From Niabella insulamsoli (GTDB lineage: Bacteria > Bacteroidota > Bacteroidia > Chitinophagales > Chitinophagaceae), in assembly GCF_039652435.2 (NCBI RefSeq), contig NZ_CP190246.1, positions 3,658,001 through 3,722,000 of the forward strand: a stretch of 64,000 nucleotides of DNA, written 5' to 3'. The stretch's first letter is position 1. Every line of letters starts with the position of its first letter. Positions 44,272-52,924 of the stretch are shown in pieces. The notes under the pieces were generated by a model, which saw only the letters and a program-made list of their open reading frames with translations, did not search any database and was not told where the DNA came from. Position numbers and translations under genes: made by a program.

Positions 44272-45801
44272 TTAGCTTTGTAGCATTTTCAGCGTTTGCT
44301 CGATTCTTTTTACCGTTTCTTCCCTGCCGATGATTTCGGCTATTTCAAAAACGCCAGGGCCAAATTTTCCTCCAACCAACATAATCCGGAGCGGGAGCAT
44401 TACTTCGCCCGGTTTTAATTGATTGGCAGCTGCCATTTCTTTAAAATTCCGCTCCAGTTCGTCTGAGTTCCAAACGGAAGCTAATTGATAATTGCGAATC
44501 ACTTCCTGGAAAAATACAGCCTTGGCCTCATTCCATTTTGGCTGAACGGGCGCCAGGTCGACTAGCCCCGGCATTTGGAAAAAATAGTTTGCCTGCTCGT
44601 AAAAGTCGGTCAACAGCGTGCACCGGTCTTTCACAAGGTCAATCACTTTTTTCAGCGCTTCTTCATCGTTTACTTCAACATTATGCTGTGTCAGAACAGC
44701 CCTCACCAGCGGCAGCAATCTTTCCGCAGATGATCTTTTGATCCATTCGTGGTTAAACCAACGCGCTTTCTCATAATCGAACTTCGCGCCGGCGCTGTGA
44801 ACACGATCGATAGAAAATTTTTCGACCATTTCTTCCAAAGAAAAAATTTCCTGCTCGGTTCCGTCATTCCATCCCAACACTGCCAGCACGTTTATAAATG
44901 CTTCGGGCAGAAATCCTTTTTCTTTAAAGCCTTCCACCAGATCGCCGGTTTTCGGATCTGTCCAGTTCATGGCAAATACGGGAAAACCATATTGCGCACC
45001 ATCGCGCTTGCTTAGCTTTCCATTTGGCCCCAAAATCAACGGGAAATGAGCCCATTCCGGCATTCTGTCTAATCCAAATAAATATTTCCAAAGCAACACA
45101 TGCACGGGCGCGCTCGGCAGCCACTCTTCCCCACGGAAGGCGTGTGAAATCTGCATCAAATGGTCATCGACCACTACCGCCAGGTGATAAGTAGGCATGC
45201 CATCGGCTTTCAACAATACTTTGTCATCAATCAATGAGGTGTTAACACTCACTTCACCGCGGATCATATCATTGAAACTTATAGTTTCGTTTTCCGGCAT
45301 CTTGATGCGGATCACGTAAGGAGTGTCGCTATGCATCAGCTCATGAACCGTATCGCCATCGAGTGTGAGCGAATTGCGCATTTTCATGCGGATAGTGTGG
45401 TCATATTGCGGCGTCGGGTTTTCGGGCGTTTTAAATTGCTGACGCATTTGCTCGAGCTCTTCCGGCGTGTCGAACGCGTAATAGGCATGGCCCTCGGCAA
45501 CCAATTGGTCGGCATAATTCCTGTACAGTTCCTTGCGCTCGCTTTGGCGATAAGGCCCCACGTCGCCACCATGTTGCACGCTCTCATCCGGCTCGAGGCC
45601 GGCCCATTTTAAGCAGTCAAAAATATAGGCTTCGGCGCCGGGCACAAACCGTGTCTGGTCGGTATCTTCGATTCTTAAAATGAAATCGCCGCCATGCTTT
45701 TTGGCAAACAAATAATTATAGAGCACAGTTCGGACACCTCCCAAATGCAATCCTCCGGTGGGAGAAGGCGCAAAACGGACTCTTACTTTTTTATCACTCA
45801 T
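44272..45801 (-). CDS. gltX: Glutamyl-tRNA synthetase
   Basis: A 509-residue class I synthetase charging tRNA-Glu. The HIGH-like motif is PSPTGGLHLGGVRT near residue 12; the KMSKS-like motif is GKLSKRDGA. FILRIEDTDQTR and FRGEEWLPSAPVH are also intact, and the C-terminal helical anticodon-binding domain is complete. ATG 45801 (MSDKKVRVRF) is preferred; the longer frame begins before the promoter box. That box ends four bases before the ATG. Confidence 0.97.
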   Translation of the reverse strand: MSDKKVRVRFAPSPTGGLHLGGVRTVLYNYLFAKKHGGDFILRIEDTDQTRFVPGAEAYIFDCLKWAGLEPDESVQHGGDVGPYRQSERKELYRNYADQLVAEGHAYYAFDTPEELEQMRQQFKTPENPTPQYDHTIRMKMRNSLTLDGDTVHELMHSDTPYVIRIKMPENETISFNDMIRGEVSVNTSLIDDKVLLKADGMPTYHLAVVVDDHLMQISHAFRGEEWLPSAPVHVLLWKYLFGLDRMPEWAHFPLILGPNGKLSKRDGAQYGFPVFAMNWTDPKTGDLVEGFKEKGFLPEAFINVLAVLGWNDGTEQEIFSLEEMVEKFSIDRVHSAGAKFDYEKARWFNHEWIKRSSAERLLPLVRAVLTQHNVEVNDEEALKKVIDLVKDRCTLLTDFYEQANYFFQMPGLVDLAPVQPKWNEAKAVFFQEVIRNYQLASVWNSDELERNFKEMAAANQLKPGEVMLPLRIMLVGGKFGPGVFEIAEIIGREETVKRIEQTLKMLQS

Positions 45802-45805
45802 GCCG

Positions 45806-45813
45806 CAAATGTA
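45806..45813 (-). promoter_or_regulatory. -7 box (TACATTTG) of gltX
   Basis: Exact TAnnTTTG match on the minus strand, four bases before the gltX ATG; predicts a leaderless transcript. Confidence 0.55.
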
Positions 45814-45884
45814 CATTTCAATTTTCAGGATTTAAAAGACCATTTTTGGATGGCAAAAAGAAGGAAGGCATCGCCGGTGCAGAA

Positions 45885-45928
45885 ACAAAAAAGGCAGAGA
45901 GAAACATTGCCTGATTCTTTCCGCCTTT
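45885..45928 (-). terminator. Terminator of the DUF1080 gene
   Basis: A 14-base stem with two mismatches (ends AAAGGC at 45890-45895 and GCCTTT at 45923-45928) followed by a T-run on the minus strand. Confidence 0.75.
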
Positions 45929-45948
45929 GAATAAGTTGATGGATAGCT

Positions 45949-46551
45949 TTACTGATCGAGATCTTTCAAGATAATGTCCTTCCATTTCACTTTGATGCCG
46001 CCGCCATCATGGATCTGCAAGGCAATAAAGCCGTTGGCAGCGCCTATTTTAGCATCGGAAAAATCAACCATTTCATGGCCGTTCAACCAGGAAGTGATTC
46101 GGTCGTTTTGCACTCTTATTTTCATCGTATTCCATTTGCCCACTTTTAAATGCTTTTCATCTTCGGGCTTTGGTTTGATCAGCCAACCTCTGCCATACGA
46201 TTCGTAAATGCCGCCGGTATGTTTATTCAATGGCGCAACTTCAACCTGCCATCCGCTGATTTTAACGCCTTCGATGGAAGATCTGATAAAAACACCGCTA
46301 TTCCCATCTGCTTCCTGCTTAAACTTCAGGTTCAGCTCAAAATTTTTATACTTTTTATCTGTGGAAAGATAGCCGTACTTTTTATCGGGGCCACTTTCAC
46401 AAACCAGCTCTCCTTTTTCCACATACCATTTTTCGGTTCCGTGAACCGTCCAGCCGCTTAAATTTTTTCCATTAAAAAGCGCTACCATTTTTTGTGCGTT
46501 CAACATCTGCGTAGCGAATAAAACAAGGGCAATAGCAAAGACTTTTTTCAT
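45949..46551 (-). CDS. Secreted DUF1080 (3-keto-disaccharide hydrolase-like) protein
   Basis: A 200-residue protein with signal peptide (residues 1-19) and a single DUF1080 jelly-roll: MVALFNGKNLSGWTVHG, KKYKNFELNLKFKQ, NSGVFIRSS, KWNTMKIRVQNDRITSWLNG and GFIALQIHDGGGIKVKWKDI. The family includes hydrolases of 3-keto-glycosides and many uncharacterised carbohydrate-linked proteins. It is a single-gene unit. An inverted repeat 36 bases upstream may regulate it. Confidence 0.9.
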   Translation of the reverse strand: MKKVFAIALVLFATQMLNAQKMVALFNGKNLSGWTVHGTEKWYVEKGELVCESGPDKKYGYLSTDKKYKNFELNLKFKQEADGNSGVFIRSSIEGVKISGWQVEVAPLNKHTGGIYESYGRGWLIKPKPEDEKHLKVGKWNTMKIRVQNDRITSWLNGHEMVDFSDAKIGAANGFIALQIHDGGGIKVKWKDIILKDLDQ

Positions 46552-46586
46552 TTATATATTTTTTAATACAAAGATTGGGGACTAAA

Positions 46587-46610
46587 ATACGTGATTTACC
46601 TGACACGTAT
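46587..46610. promoter_or_regulatory. Inverted repeat in the divergent DUF1080/DinB-like gap, possible operator
   Basis: Perfect arms ATACGTG (46587-46593) and CACGTAT (46604-46610) with a 10-base spacer. A second hairpin-forming GC-rich stretch lies at 46621-46649. Neither has a T-run. Operator function is an inference. Confidence 0.35.
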
Positions 46611-46730
46611 TCAACTTGTGGCCGGCAAAGCGCTAACTTAAGCGCCGGCACCCTTGAGCGTTATTTTATTATTCCGGTGGGCAAGCGATTCAATAATATA
46701 AATTTTGGCGTAAGTTTACTTTAAATCAAA

Positions 46731-47192
46731 ATGGCAATGACTAATATTTTTACTGCTGAAGGACTTGCGTCTTTTTCTGACCGCATTCATAAACTTACCG
46801 CTGATACCAAACCGCTTTGGGGCAAAATGACGGTTGACCAGATGCTCGCACACGTAAATGTTGCGTACGAAATGGTGTACGAACCGGAAAAGCATCCAAA
46901 ACCCAAAGGTTTGATGAAATGGCTGTTGCGCAAGTTTGTGAAGCCCAATGTTGTGAACGAAGTGCCCTATAAACGCAATTCGCGAACGGCGCCTGTGTTC
47001 CTGATTAAAGATCGAAAAGATTTTGAAACAGAAAAAAACAGGCTGCTTGATTATCTTAATAAAACACAACAACTGGGAGCCAGCCATTTCGATGGAAAAA
47101 ATTCCCACTCCTTTGGCCCGCTCACTTTTACCGAATGGAATAATTTGTTTTCAAAACATCTCGACCATCATCTTACCCAGTTTGGCGTTTAA
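46731..47192 (+). CDS. DUF1569/DinB-like four-helix protein
   Basis: A 153-residue protein matching DUF1569 of the DinB/YfiT superfamily: WGKMTVDQMLAHVNVAYEMV in the first helices and HLDHHLTQFG at the end, giving His residues in the positions that bind metal in this fold. Function unknown, possibly thiol- or metal-dependent. The YciI-like gene follows after 12 bases, so the two are probably co-transcribed. Confidence 0.85.
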   Translation: MAMTNIFTAEGLASFSDRIHKLTADTKPLWGKMTVDQMLAHVNVAYEMVYEPEKHPKPKGLMKWLLRKFVKPNVVNEVPYKRNSRTAPVFLIKDRKDFETEKNRLLDYLNKTQQLGASHFDGKNSHSFGPLTFTEWNNLFSKHLDHHLTQFGV

Positions 47193-47204
47193 AATTATTT
47201 GATT

Positions 47205-47660
47205 ATGAGTTTCCGTGTTCTATTCATAGCATTGCTATTTGCACCACTCGGGCTAATGGCGCAGGAAAAGGCGGCCTATGACAAAGAGCTCGCCGACAGT
47301 TTGGGCGCTGACGCGTATGGAATGAGAATGTACCAGTTTGTGATTTTGAAGACAGGCCCGACAACGCTGCATAACAAAGATTCTGTCGGCAATATCTTTA
47401 AAGGTCATATGGATAATATCACGCGCCTGGTAAAGGAGGGAAAGCTAATTGTGGCCGGCCCCTTTGGAAAAAACGATAAAAGCTACCGGGGGTTATTTAT
47501 TTTTACCGGCACCGACAGGCAGCAAACCGTTGATCTTTTAGCTACCGACCCCGCGGTGAAAACAGGCCTGCTGGCCTACGACATCTTTGACTGGTATGGC
47601 GCCGCGGCGTTACCCATGTATCTTCCTTTTAATGAAAGAGTTACAAAAACCAGTTTTTAG
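47205..47660 (+). CDS. Secreted YCII-domain protein
   Basis: A 151-residue protein with signal peptide (FIALLFAPLGLMAQ) and a YCII-related alpha/beta-barrel domain: YQFVILKTGPTT, HMDNITRLVKEGKLIVAGPF, YRGLFIFTG and DPAVKTGLLAYDIFDWYGA. YCII domains carry a His-Asp pair; here the His in GHMDNI and the Asp in TDPAVK fit. Catalytic role unknown. ATG 47205 is used; TTG 47199 is the frame's first start. Confidence 0.85.
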   Translation: MSFRVLFIALLFAPLGLMAQEKAAYDKELADSLGADAYGMRMYQFVILKTGPTTLHNKDSVGNIFKGHMDNITRLVKEGKLIVAGPFGKNDKSYRGLFIFTGTDRQQTVDLLATDPAVKTGLLAYDIFDWYGAAALPMYLPFNERVTKTSF

Positions 47661-47815
47661 TACGCTGATAAACATAGCTGAAAGCCGAAGCGCTATTGAT
47701 TTTCGTTCAATTCTAAAATAAACAAAGCCTTGGATTTTCTGTTATTGATACACCGAAAACGAAGGACTGACAATGGCTTCTCTTTTTTGTTTTCGTAGCC
47801 AATCAAATTGTTTTT

Positions 47816-49408
47816 ATGATTCAGACTTATGTTTTAATCGCCATCGCTGTTGCCTTTAGTGTAATGATGCTGGTGCTCATAGGGCAGAAATTAAAACTGG
47901 CCTATCCTATATTCCTTGTAATTGCGGGGTTGATCATCAGTTTCATTCCCGGCATGCCGGCTTTTCAAATCCATCCCGATATCGTTTTTTTGATTTTTCT
48001 GCCACCCATTCTTTTTGAAGCCGCGTGGTTTACTTCCTGGAAAGATTTCTGGAAGAACCGGAAACAGATCTCCTCGATGGCTTTCGGGCTGGTTTTTTTG
48101 ACATCGCTCGTGGTGGCTTATGTATCTTCTTCCATCATACCCGGTTTGACATTGGCGATGGGATTTTTATTGGGCGGCGTCAACTCCCCTCCCGATGCGG
48201 TAGCCGCCACTTCGATTTTAAAACATTTAAAGATTCCTCAAAAAACCACCACCGTTTTAGAAGGGGAAAGCCTGCTGAATGACGCATCGAGTTTGATTGT
48301 TTTTAAATTTGCGCTGGCCGCCGTGATGACAGGCCAATTTGTTTTTAAAGAAGCTGTCGGCGATTTCTTTGTAATGGCGCTGATGGGTATTGCAATCGGA
48401 CTGGCGATCGGTTATCTCTTTTCGGCGCTGCTTCGCATCATTCCTTCTAATTCAAACATCGACACGATAATTACTCTCATTGTGCCTTATGTGATGTACA
48501 TCACAGCGGAGCACTTTCATTATTCGGGAGTTTTATCCGTGGTAGCCGGCGGCCTGATGATGTCTTACCACTCTCATTGTTTTTTAAGCCACACAGCCCG
48601 GATTCAGGCGGGATCGGTATGGAGTACGCTGATTTTCGCGATCAACGCTTTTGTTTTTATTTTGATTGGATTGGAACTGCCGATCATCGTCGCTAATATG
48701 AAAGGATATTCGATCGCCGAAGGCATAAAGTATGCCGTTGTTATCGGTGGCGCCATGATCGCCATCCGGCTTATTTACAGTTACGCACTGGCTTATTTGC
48801 CGCGAATTTGTTTTAAGAAAATTCGGCTATCCAAACCCAAACCCAACTGGAAAGAGCCGTTCATCATCAGCTTTGCCGCGATGCGAGGCGTGGTGTCGCT
48901 GGCTGCCGCACTATCGATTCCGCTCGATATGCCACACCGGAACATTATCTTATTTGTAACTTTTGTAATTATATTAATTACGCTCGTGGGCCAGGGATTA
49001 TTGCTTCCATCTATTTTGAAATGGCTGAAGATAGAAGATACAGAAGAGCGCATTCCTCATGAAAAGCAGGAGGCCATCATACAGCAAAAACTAAAAAATG
49101 TAGCCCTTGAAAAGATCAACAATGATTATAGGGAAGATTTGACGGCCAATAGCCTGGTGCGCCATCAAAAAACGAAATTGGAAAATGAGCTGGAATTGTT
49201 GAATGATAAATTTAGTTGTATTGACCACTCCACGCATTTTCATGTAGCAGCTGCGCGCAACCGCGAAGTCGTGCGCGACATTATCAAACTACAAAGGCAG
49301 GAACTGCATAAAATCCGAAAGGAAAAAAAATTCGACGATGTGGTATTGCGCAATCTCGAAATGCAACTGGATTTTGATGAGACGAAGATCACCGGCTTTC
49401 AACATTAA
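47816..49408 (+). CDS. CPA1-family Na+/H+ antiporter
   Basis: A 530-residue antiporter with about 12 membrane helices (1-410) and a hydrophilic, coiled C-terminal tail of about 115 residues. GVNSPPDAVAATSIL and EGESLLNDASSLIVFKFAL, with Asp in the ND motif as ion-binding residue, and ISFAAMRGVVSLAAALSIP are the NhaP/NHE signatures. It exchanges Na+ or K+ for H+. A convergent CPA2 antiporter lies directly downstream. Confidence 0.92.
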   Translation: MIQTYVLIAIAVAFSVMMLVLIGQKLKLAYPIFLVIAGLIISFIPGMPAFQIHPDIVFLIFLPPILFEAAWFTSWKDFWKNRKQISSMAFGLVFLTSLVVAYVSSSIIPGLTLAMGFLLGGVNSPPDAVAATSILKHLKIPQKTTTVLEGESLLNDASSLIVFKFALAAVMTGQFVFKEAVGDFFVMALMGIAIGLAIGYLFSALLRIIPSNSNIDTIITLIVPYVMYITAEHFHYSGVLSVVAGGLMMSYHSHCFLSHTARIQAGSVWSTLIFAINAFVFILIGLELPIIVANMKGYSIAEGIKYAVVIGGAMIAIRLIYSYALAYLPRICFKKIRLSKPKPNWKEPFIISFAAMRGVVSLAAALSIPLDMPHRNIILFVTFVIILITLVGQGLLLPSILKWLKIEDTEERIPHEKQEAIIQQKLKNVALEKINNDYREDLTANSLVRHQKTKLENELELLNDKFSCIDHSTHFHVAAARNREVVRDIIKLQRQELHKIRKEKKFDDVVLRNLEMQLDFDETKITGFQH

Positions 49409-49461
49409 CGGAAACGCCAACATCATTCGGTACACGGCAAAGGCATACAGGCCAGCGCTTA

Positions 49462-51630
49462 TTATTTCCAGATCCTTTTTCTTAAACGCTTACCGGCCTG
49501 GTTGATGGCGCCAAATTGTTCGCTGATCGTTTCGATTAATTTACCGTCTGCCTGTTGAATATCCGCCATGTTGATACTTGTATCCAACTGTTCGGGGTAA
49601 AGAATAATGTAGCTGTGCTTTGTAAAATATTTAGCAAGGTAATAAGGCAGGCGATTGAGTTGCTCGATGTAGGAATTGTATCCTTTTCGGGAAGAAACAA
49701 TGATGAACAAATCGTTGGGAGCAAGTTCGCGCGAGAATATGAGGAAGTCGTCCCATAGTTCAAATTTGTTGTAGGCAATAGGCACGATATCTTTGTGCCG
49801 TTGCGACACGATTTCCGCAGCCGACAGCGTTGACTCATGTCCATAGAAACTGATCTTCATCCCCGCCTCCTTTGCCACGTCCCCGAGCTTATGTACCCAA
49901 TGTGTAAAACCCGGCTCTGTCTCGGCGTTGGGGGGCATCGCCACGATCATCCTTTTGAGGGTGTTGAAGGGCTGCGCGGGCTTATAAATATAAATCGTTT
50001 CATAAATTTTACGCACGATATTTTCCGTCACATCGCCAAAGAAAATTTTCTCATCAGCTCCTTTATGCAAACCGATAACGATATCTGATATTTGCTGCTC
50101 TTTAATGGTAAATACAATGCCGTTGCTGATACTCATGTCGTGACGCACCAAAGGAAGAATCTTATTTTCCGCCGCTTCGGCATGGGCGACCGCTTTATCC
50201 AGGATCTTTTTGCTTCTGGCGGCTGCATTTTTTTCCTCGCTGTCCTCATCAATAATGTGCAACGCATATAGCGGAACATCACTTTTTTTCCTTTTTAACA
50301 TTACGCCAAAATCGACGAGGTCGGTTGTAATATCGAGGTGAGCTACGGATACGAGTATTTTCTCAGGTGTTTCTGCTGCTGCGCGGCCGGGGTCTTCTTC
50401 TTCCTGCATGATGGCAAGGGTTTTCGACGCCTTCTCCGTCACGAATGATGCTAAACCACAACTTACCAGAATCAACAATACAGTCGCATTTAATACATCT
50501 TCAGTAATCAGCCTGATCGGTTCGCCCGTGGTGGTTTCGCCTACGATGATGTTGTAGCCCACGGTGACAATTGCCAAAGTAGCCGCGGCATGAGAAGAGC
50601 TTAAACCGTGAAGCAGCCTGCCTTCCCAATAACTAAACTTAAAAATTTTCTCCGTCACCCAGGCGGCGAAGAATTTTGCAAAAACGGCGACGCCGATGAT
50701 GATGCCCACAACGCGCAAGGTTTCCCAGCTTTTAAACAAAACCGTCGCGTTTACAAGCATGCCTGCGCCAATCAAAAAGAAAGGAATAAAAATAGCATTC
50801 CCCACAAAGTTGATCCTGTTTAGCAGCGCGGAGGAGTGAGGTATAAACCGATTGAGCACCAATCCGGAAAAAAACGCCCCGATGATTGCTTCCAGGCCGG
50901 CCAGTTCGGCTAAGAAAGAAGCGAGAAAAACCATGCCCAATACAAAAATATATTGCGACACGCTATCATCAAAACGCTTAAAAAACCATCGCACGATAAA
51001 CGGAAAAACGAAAAAAACAATGGCTACAAAAACTATCGATGACAGACCTAATTGAATCCACATCCCTGAGCCCACAGGCCCTTTGGTCATTCCTTTAACA
51101 GCCGCTAACAACAGAAGCGCAAGTGTATCGGTCACCATCGTTCCGCCAATCGCCATTGCTACGGCCCGGTTGGAGGTGACGCCATATTTGCTCGCGATCG
51201 GGTAAGCCACCAGCGTATGGGTAGAAAGCATGCCTCCCAAAAGCAGCGAAGGCACAATGCTAAACCCTAAGAAATAATAGGCGGCCAGGGCGCCCAGCGA
51301 AAACGGTACGCTAAAAGTGATCAGCCCAAATACCAAAATCTTTTTCCAGTTCTTTTTAAATTCGGCAAGGTCGATTTCCAGCCCGGCCAGAAACATGATG
51401 TACAACAACCCTACAGTTCCAAACAAAACAATACTGGCATCACGGTTCAACAGGTGCACGCCATAAGGTCCCACTATGACGCCCGCAATGATGAGCCCGA
51501 TGATATGCGGCACTTTTATTTTGGTAAATGCGATGGGCGCAAACAGTATAATAAAAAGAACTAACGCAAAAATAATAACCGGGTTGGTTAATGGCAGTGT
51601 TAGATCGAGAGATGATAGTAATGCTATCAT
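49462..51630 (-). CDS. CPA2-family (Kef-like) cation/proton antiporter with universal-stress domains
   Basis: A 722-residue protein: twelve membrane helices (residues 1-400) with LFLAGLEIDLAEF, AMAIGGTMVTDTLALLLLA (transport Asp) and FFSGLVLNRFIPHSSALLNRINFVGNAIFIPFF split over two helices. The rest (about 430-722) forms two universal-stress-protein-like modules, as in Bacteroidota and plant CHX proteins, that may bind nucleotide. No TrkA-N domain is present. The lipoprotein gene lies 28 bases upstream on the same strand, so the two may be one unit. Confidence 0.9.
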   Translation of the reverse strand: MIALLSSLDLTLPLTNPVIIFALVLFIILFAPIAFTKIKVPHIIGLIIAGVIVGPYGVHLLNRDASIVLFGTVGLLYIMFLAGLEIDLAEFKKNWKKILVFGLITFSVPFSLGALAAYYFLGFSIVPSLLLGGMLSTHTLVAYPIASKYGVTSNRAVAMAIGGTMVTDTLALLLLAAVKGMTKGPVGSGMWIQLGLSSIVFVAIVFFVFPFIVRWFFKRFDDSVSQYIFVLGMVFLASFLAELAGLEAIIGAFFSGLVLNRFIPHSSALLNRINFVGNAIFIPFFLIGAGMLVNATVLFKSWETLRVVGIIIGVAVFAKFFAAWVTEKIFKFSYWEGRLLHGLSSSHAAATLAIVTVGYNIIVGETTTGEPIRLITEDVLNATVLLILVSCGLASFVTEKASKTLAIMQEEEDPGRAAAETPEKILVSVAHLDITTDLVDFGVMLKRKKSDVPLYALHIIDEDSEEKNAAARSKKILDKAVAHAEAAENKILPLVRHDMSISNGIVFTIKEQQISDIVIGLHKGADEKIFFGDVTENIVRKIYETIYIYKPAQPFNTLKRMIVAMPPNAETEPGFTHWVHKLGDVAKEAGMKISFYGHESTLSAAEIVSQRHKDIVPIAYNKFELWDDFLIFSRELAPNDLFIIVSSRKGYNSYIEQLNRLPYYLAKYFTKHSYIILYPEQLDTSINMADIQQADGKLIETISEQFGAINQAGKRLRKRIWK

Positions 51631-51657
51631 AGAATTATTTTAAACCTAAAAAAGTTT

Positions 51658-52215
51658 TTATAGTTTTCCGGCGGTAATGGAGTAAGTTGTTTTGCAATCA
51701 GGCAGTTTTATTTCCCGGATGCCGTCCATTTTCCCTTCATCAAGGATGCGGAGCGTAACCTCCATAAGCGTTGCGCTGTGAGAGTTTTGGTCTACCAATT
51801 GCAACCCGCTTCTCGTGTACGAGCCATTATAAATACGGGAGAGGTTTTTGCCGGCATAGGCTTTCACCACAATGGCGTTGTTCTCTGTAGTGAAAACCCA
51901 CTGCTCGGATTTCACATCGCCGATAGCAGAGCCTTCGCAGGAGGTTTCCACACATTGCATTTGCACCTGCCATTTTCCTTCTACAGAAGGGCCGTGAATG
52001 ACTACGGAGTCTATTTCCCGCTTGGTGCTATCGAGGCGGCGTTCCCGCTCTTCCAAAGCCAGTTCGCGCTGAGTTAGCTGCTGTTCCCATAGCAACAAAT
52101 CCTGCTGCTTGGTGTTGAGCGCTGTTTCCTTTTCCTTCATTACTTTCTCCCGCTGACTAACGCCGCAGGAAGCGAATAACAATGGGAAAAAGAACAACAA
52201 GGGAAATAGTTTCAT
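51658..52215 (-). CDS. Lipoprotein with coiled-coil segment
   Basis: A 185-residue lipoprotein: signal peptide with lipobox LFASC near residue 16, a charged coiled coil (KVMKEKETALNTKQQDLLLWEQQLTQRELALEER split into heptads, about residues 25-60), then a beta-rich domain with one disulfide candidate (CVETSCEG). I do not recognise a family. ATG 52215 is preferred over 52236 for signal-peptide length. Probably co-transcribed with the antiporter. Confidence 0.75.
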   Translation of the reverse strand: MKLFPLLFFFPLLFASCGVSQREKVMKEKETALNTKQQDLLLWEQQLTQRELALEERERRLDSTKREIDSVVIHGPSVEGKWQVQMQCVETSCEGSAIGDVKSEQWVFTTENNAIVVKAYAGKNLSRIYNGSYTRSGLQLVDQNSHSATLMEVTLRILDEGKMDGIREIKLPDCKTTYSITAGKL

Positions 52216-52236
52216 TCGTAAAGATTTAATAATCAT

Positions 52237-52531
52237 TATAAAATTCGCTGCTTGCTTGTTTTAGTACAAACAGGGAATTGTTTCTATTTAATTTAAAGAT
52301 AAACTGTTCGCAACAATTTTTAGAACAATTCGTTCTGTATGTTGGAAAACACCGCACGAGTTGAAATCAGTTTCTAATCTGTAAGATGATACGAAAAAAA
52401 ACTGGCACGAACAAATGAGGAACTCTTTTAATAATGTGGTAACTTTGCCATTTCCACCTTCCCTGATATTCAGTGTAAATGGCGGCTCTAAACAGATCAG
52501 GCGACGGAGCATTAATAAAAAAAGGTGAAAG
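52237..52531. other. Intergenic stretch upstream of iscA
   Basis: About 295 bases, AT-rich at the left. It holds the iscA promoter box at 52440-52447 and no convincing frame or hairpin. Confidence 0.5.
52440..52447 (+). promoter_or_regulatory. -7 box (TAACTTTG) of the iscA-terC-murF operon
   Basis: Exact TAnnTTTG match 84 bases before the iscA ATG, leaving a leader of about 80 bases. Confidence 0.45.
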
Positions 52532-52888
52532 ATGAACAGTACATTTTCCGCAGACAGCATTAAGATCAGCGACGCGGCCAAGGCCCGGATCGAACAAATT
52601 TTGACCGAGAAAAATGACGCGGCGGCGGCAACTCATTTTGTGCGCGTGAGCGTGGTAAGCGGCGGATGCTCGGGCCTGAGCTATAAGCTTGATTTTGATA
52701 GCGAAGAAAAGCCGAAAGACCAGATTTTTGAAGACAATGGCGTAAAAATAGTTACCGATATGAAAAGCCTGCTTTACCTTCTTGGCACCACACTCGATTT
52801 CTCAGACGGGTTGAGCGGAAAGGGTTTCTTTTTTAACAATCCCAATGCAGCGCGCACCTGCGCCTGCGGAGAAAGTTTTGCGGTTTAG
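52532..52888 (+). CDS. A-type iron-sulfur carrier (HesB/IscA/ErpA family)
   Basis: A 118-residue Fe-S assembly scaffold or carrier. ISDAAKARIEQIL opens the domain; the three ligand cysteines are Cys46 (GGCSGLSY) and Cys110/Cys112 (TCACGESF). Normal length. First gene of a co-directional block with terC 36 bases downstream; no other Fe-S assembly genes are nearby. Confidence 0.95.
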   Translation: MNSTFSADSIKISDAAKARIEQILTEKNDAAAATHFVRVSVVSGGCSGLSYKLDFDSEEKPKDQIFEDNGVKIVTDMKSLLYLLGTTLDFSDGLSGKGFFFNNPNAARTCACGESFAV

Positions 52889-52924
52889 CCGTGCCATCAT
52901 TTTATTTATACTTTTAAAGTTTCA

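Noticed and set aside
45850..45930. A 26-residue Lys/Arg-rich frame (MAKRRKASP...) between gltX and the DUF1080 gene
   Set aside because: It is the complement of the DUF1080 terminator; the A-rich strand gives basic codons by chance.
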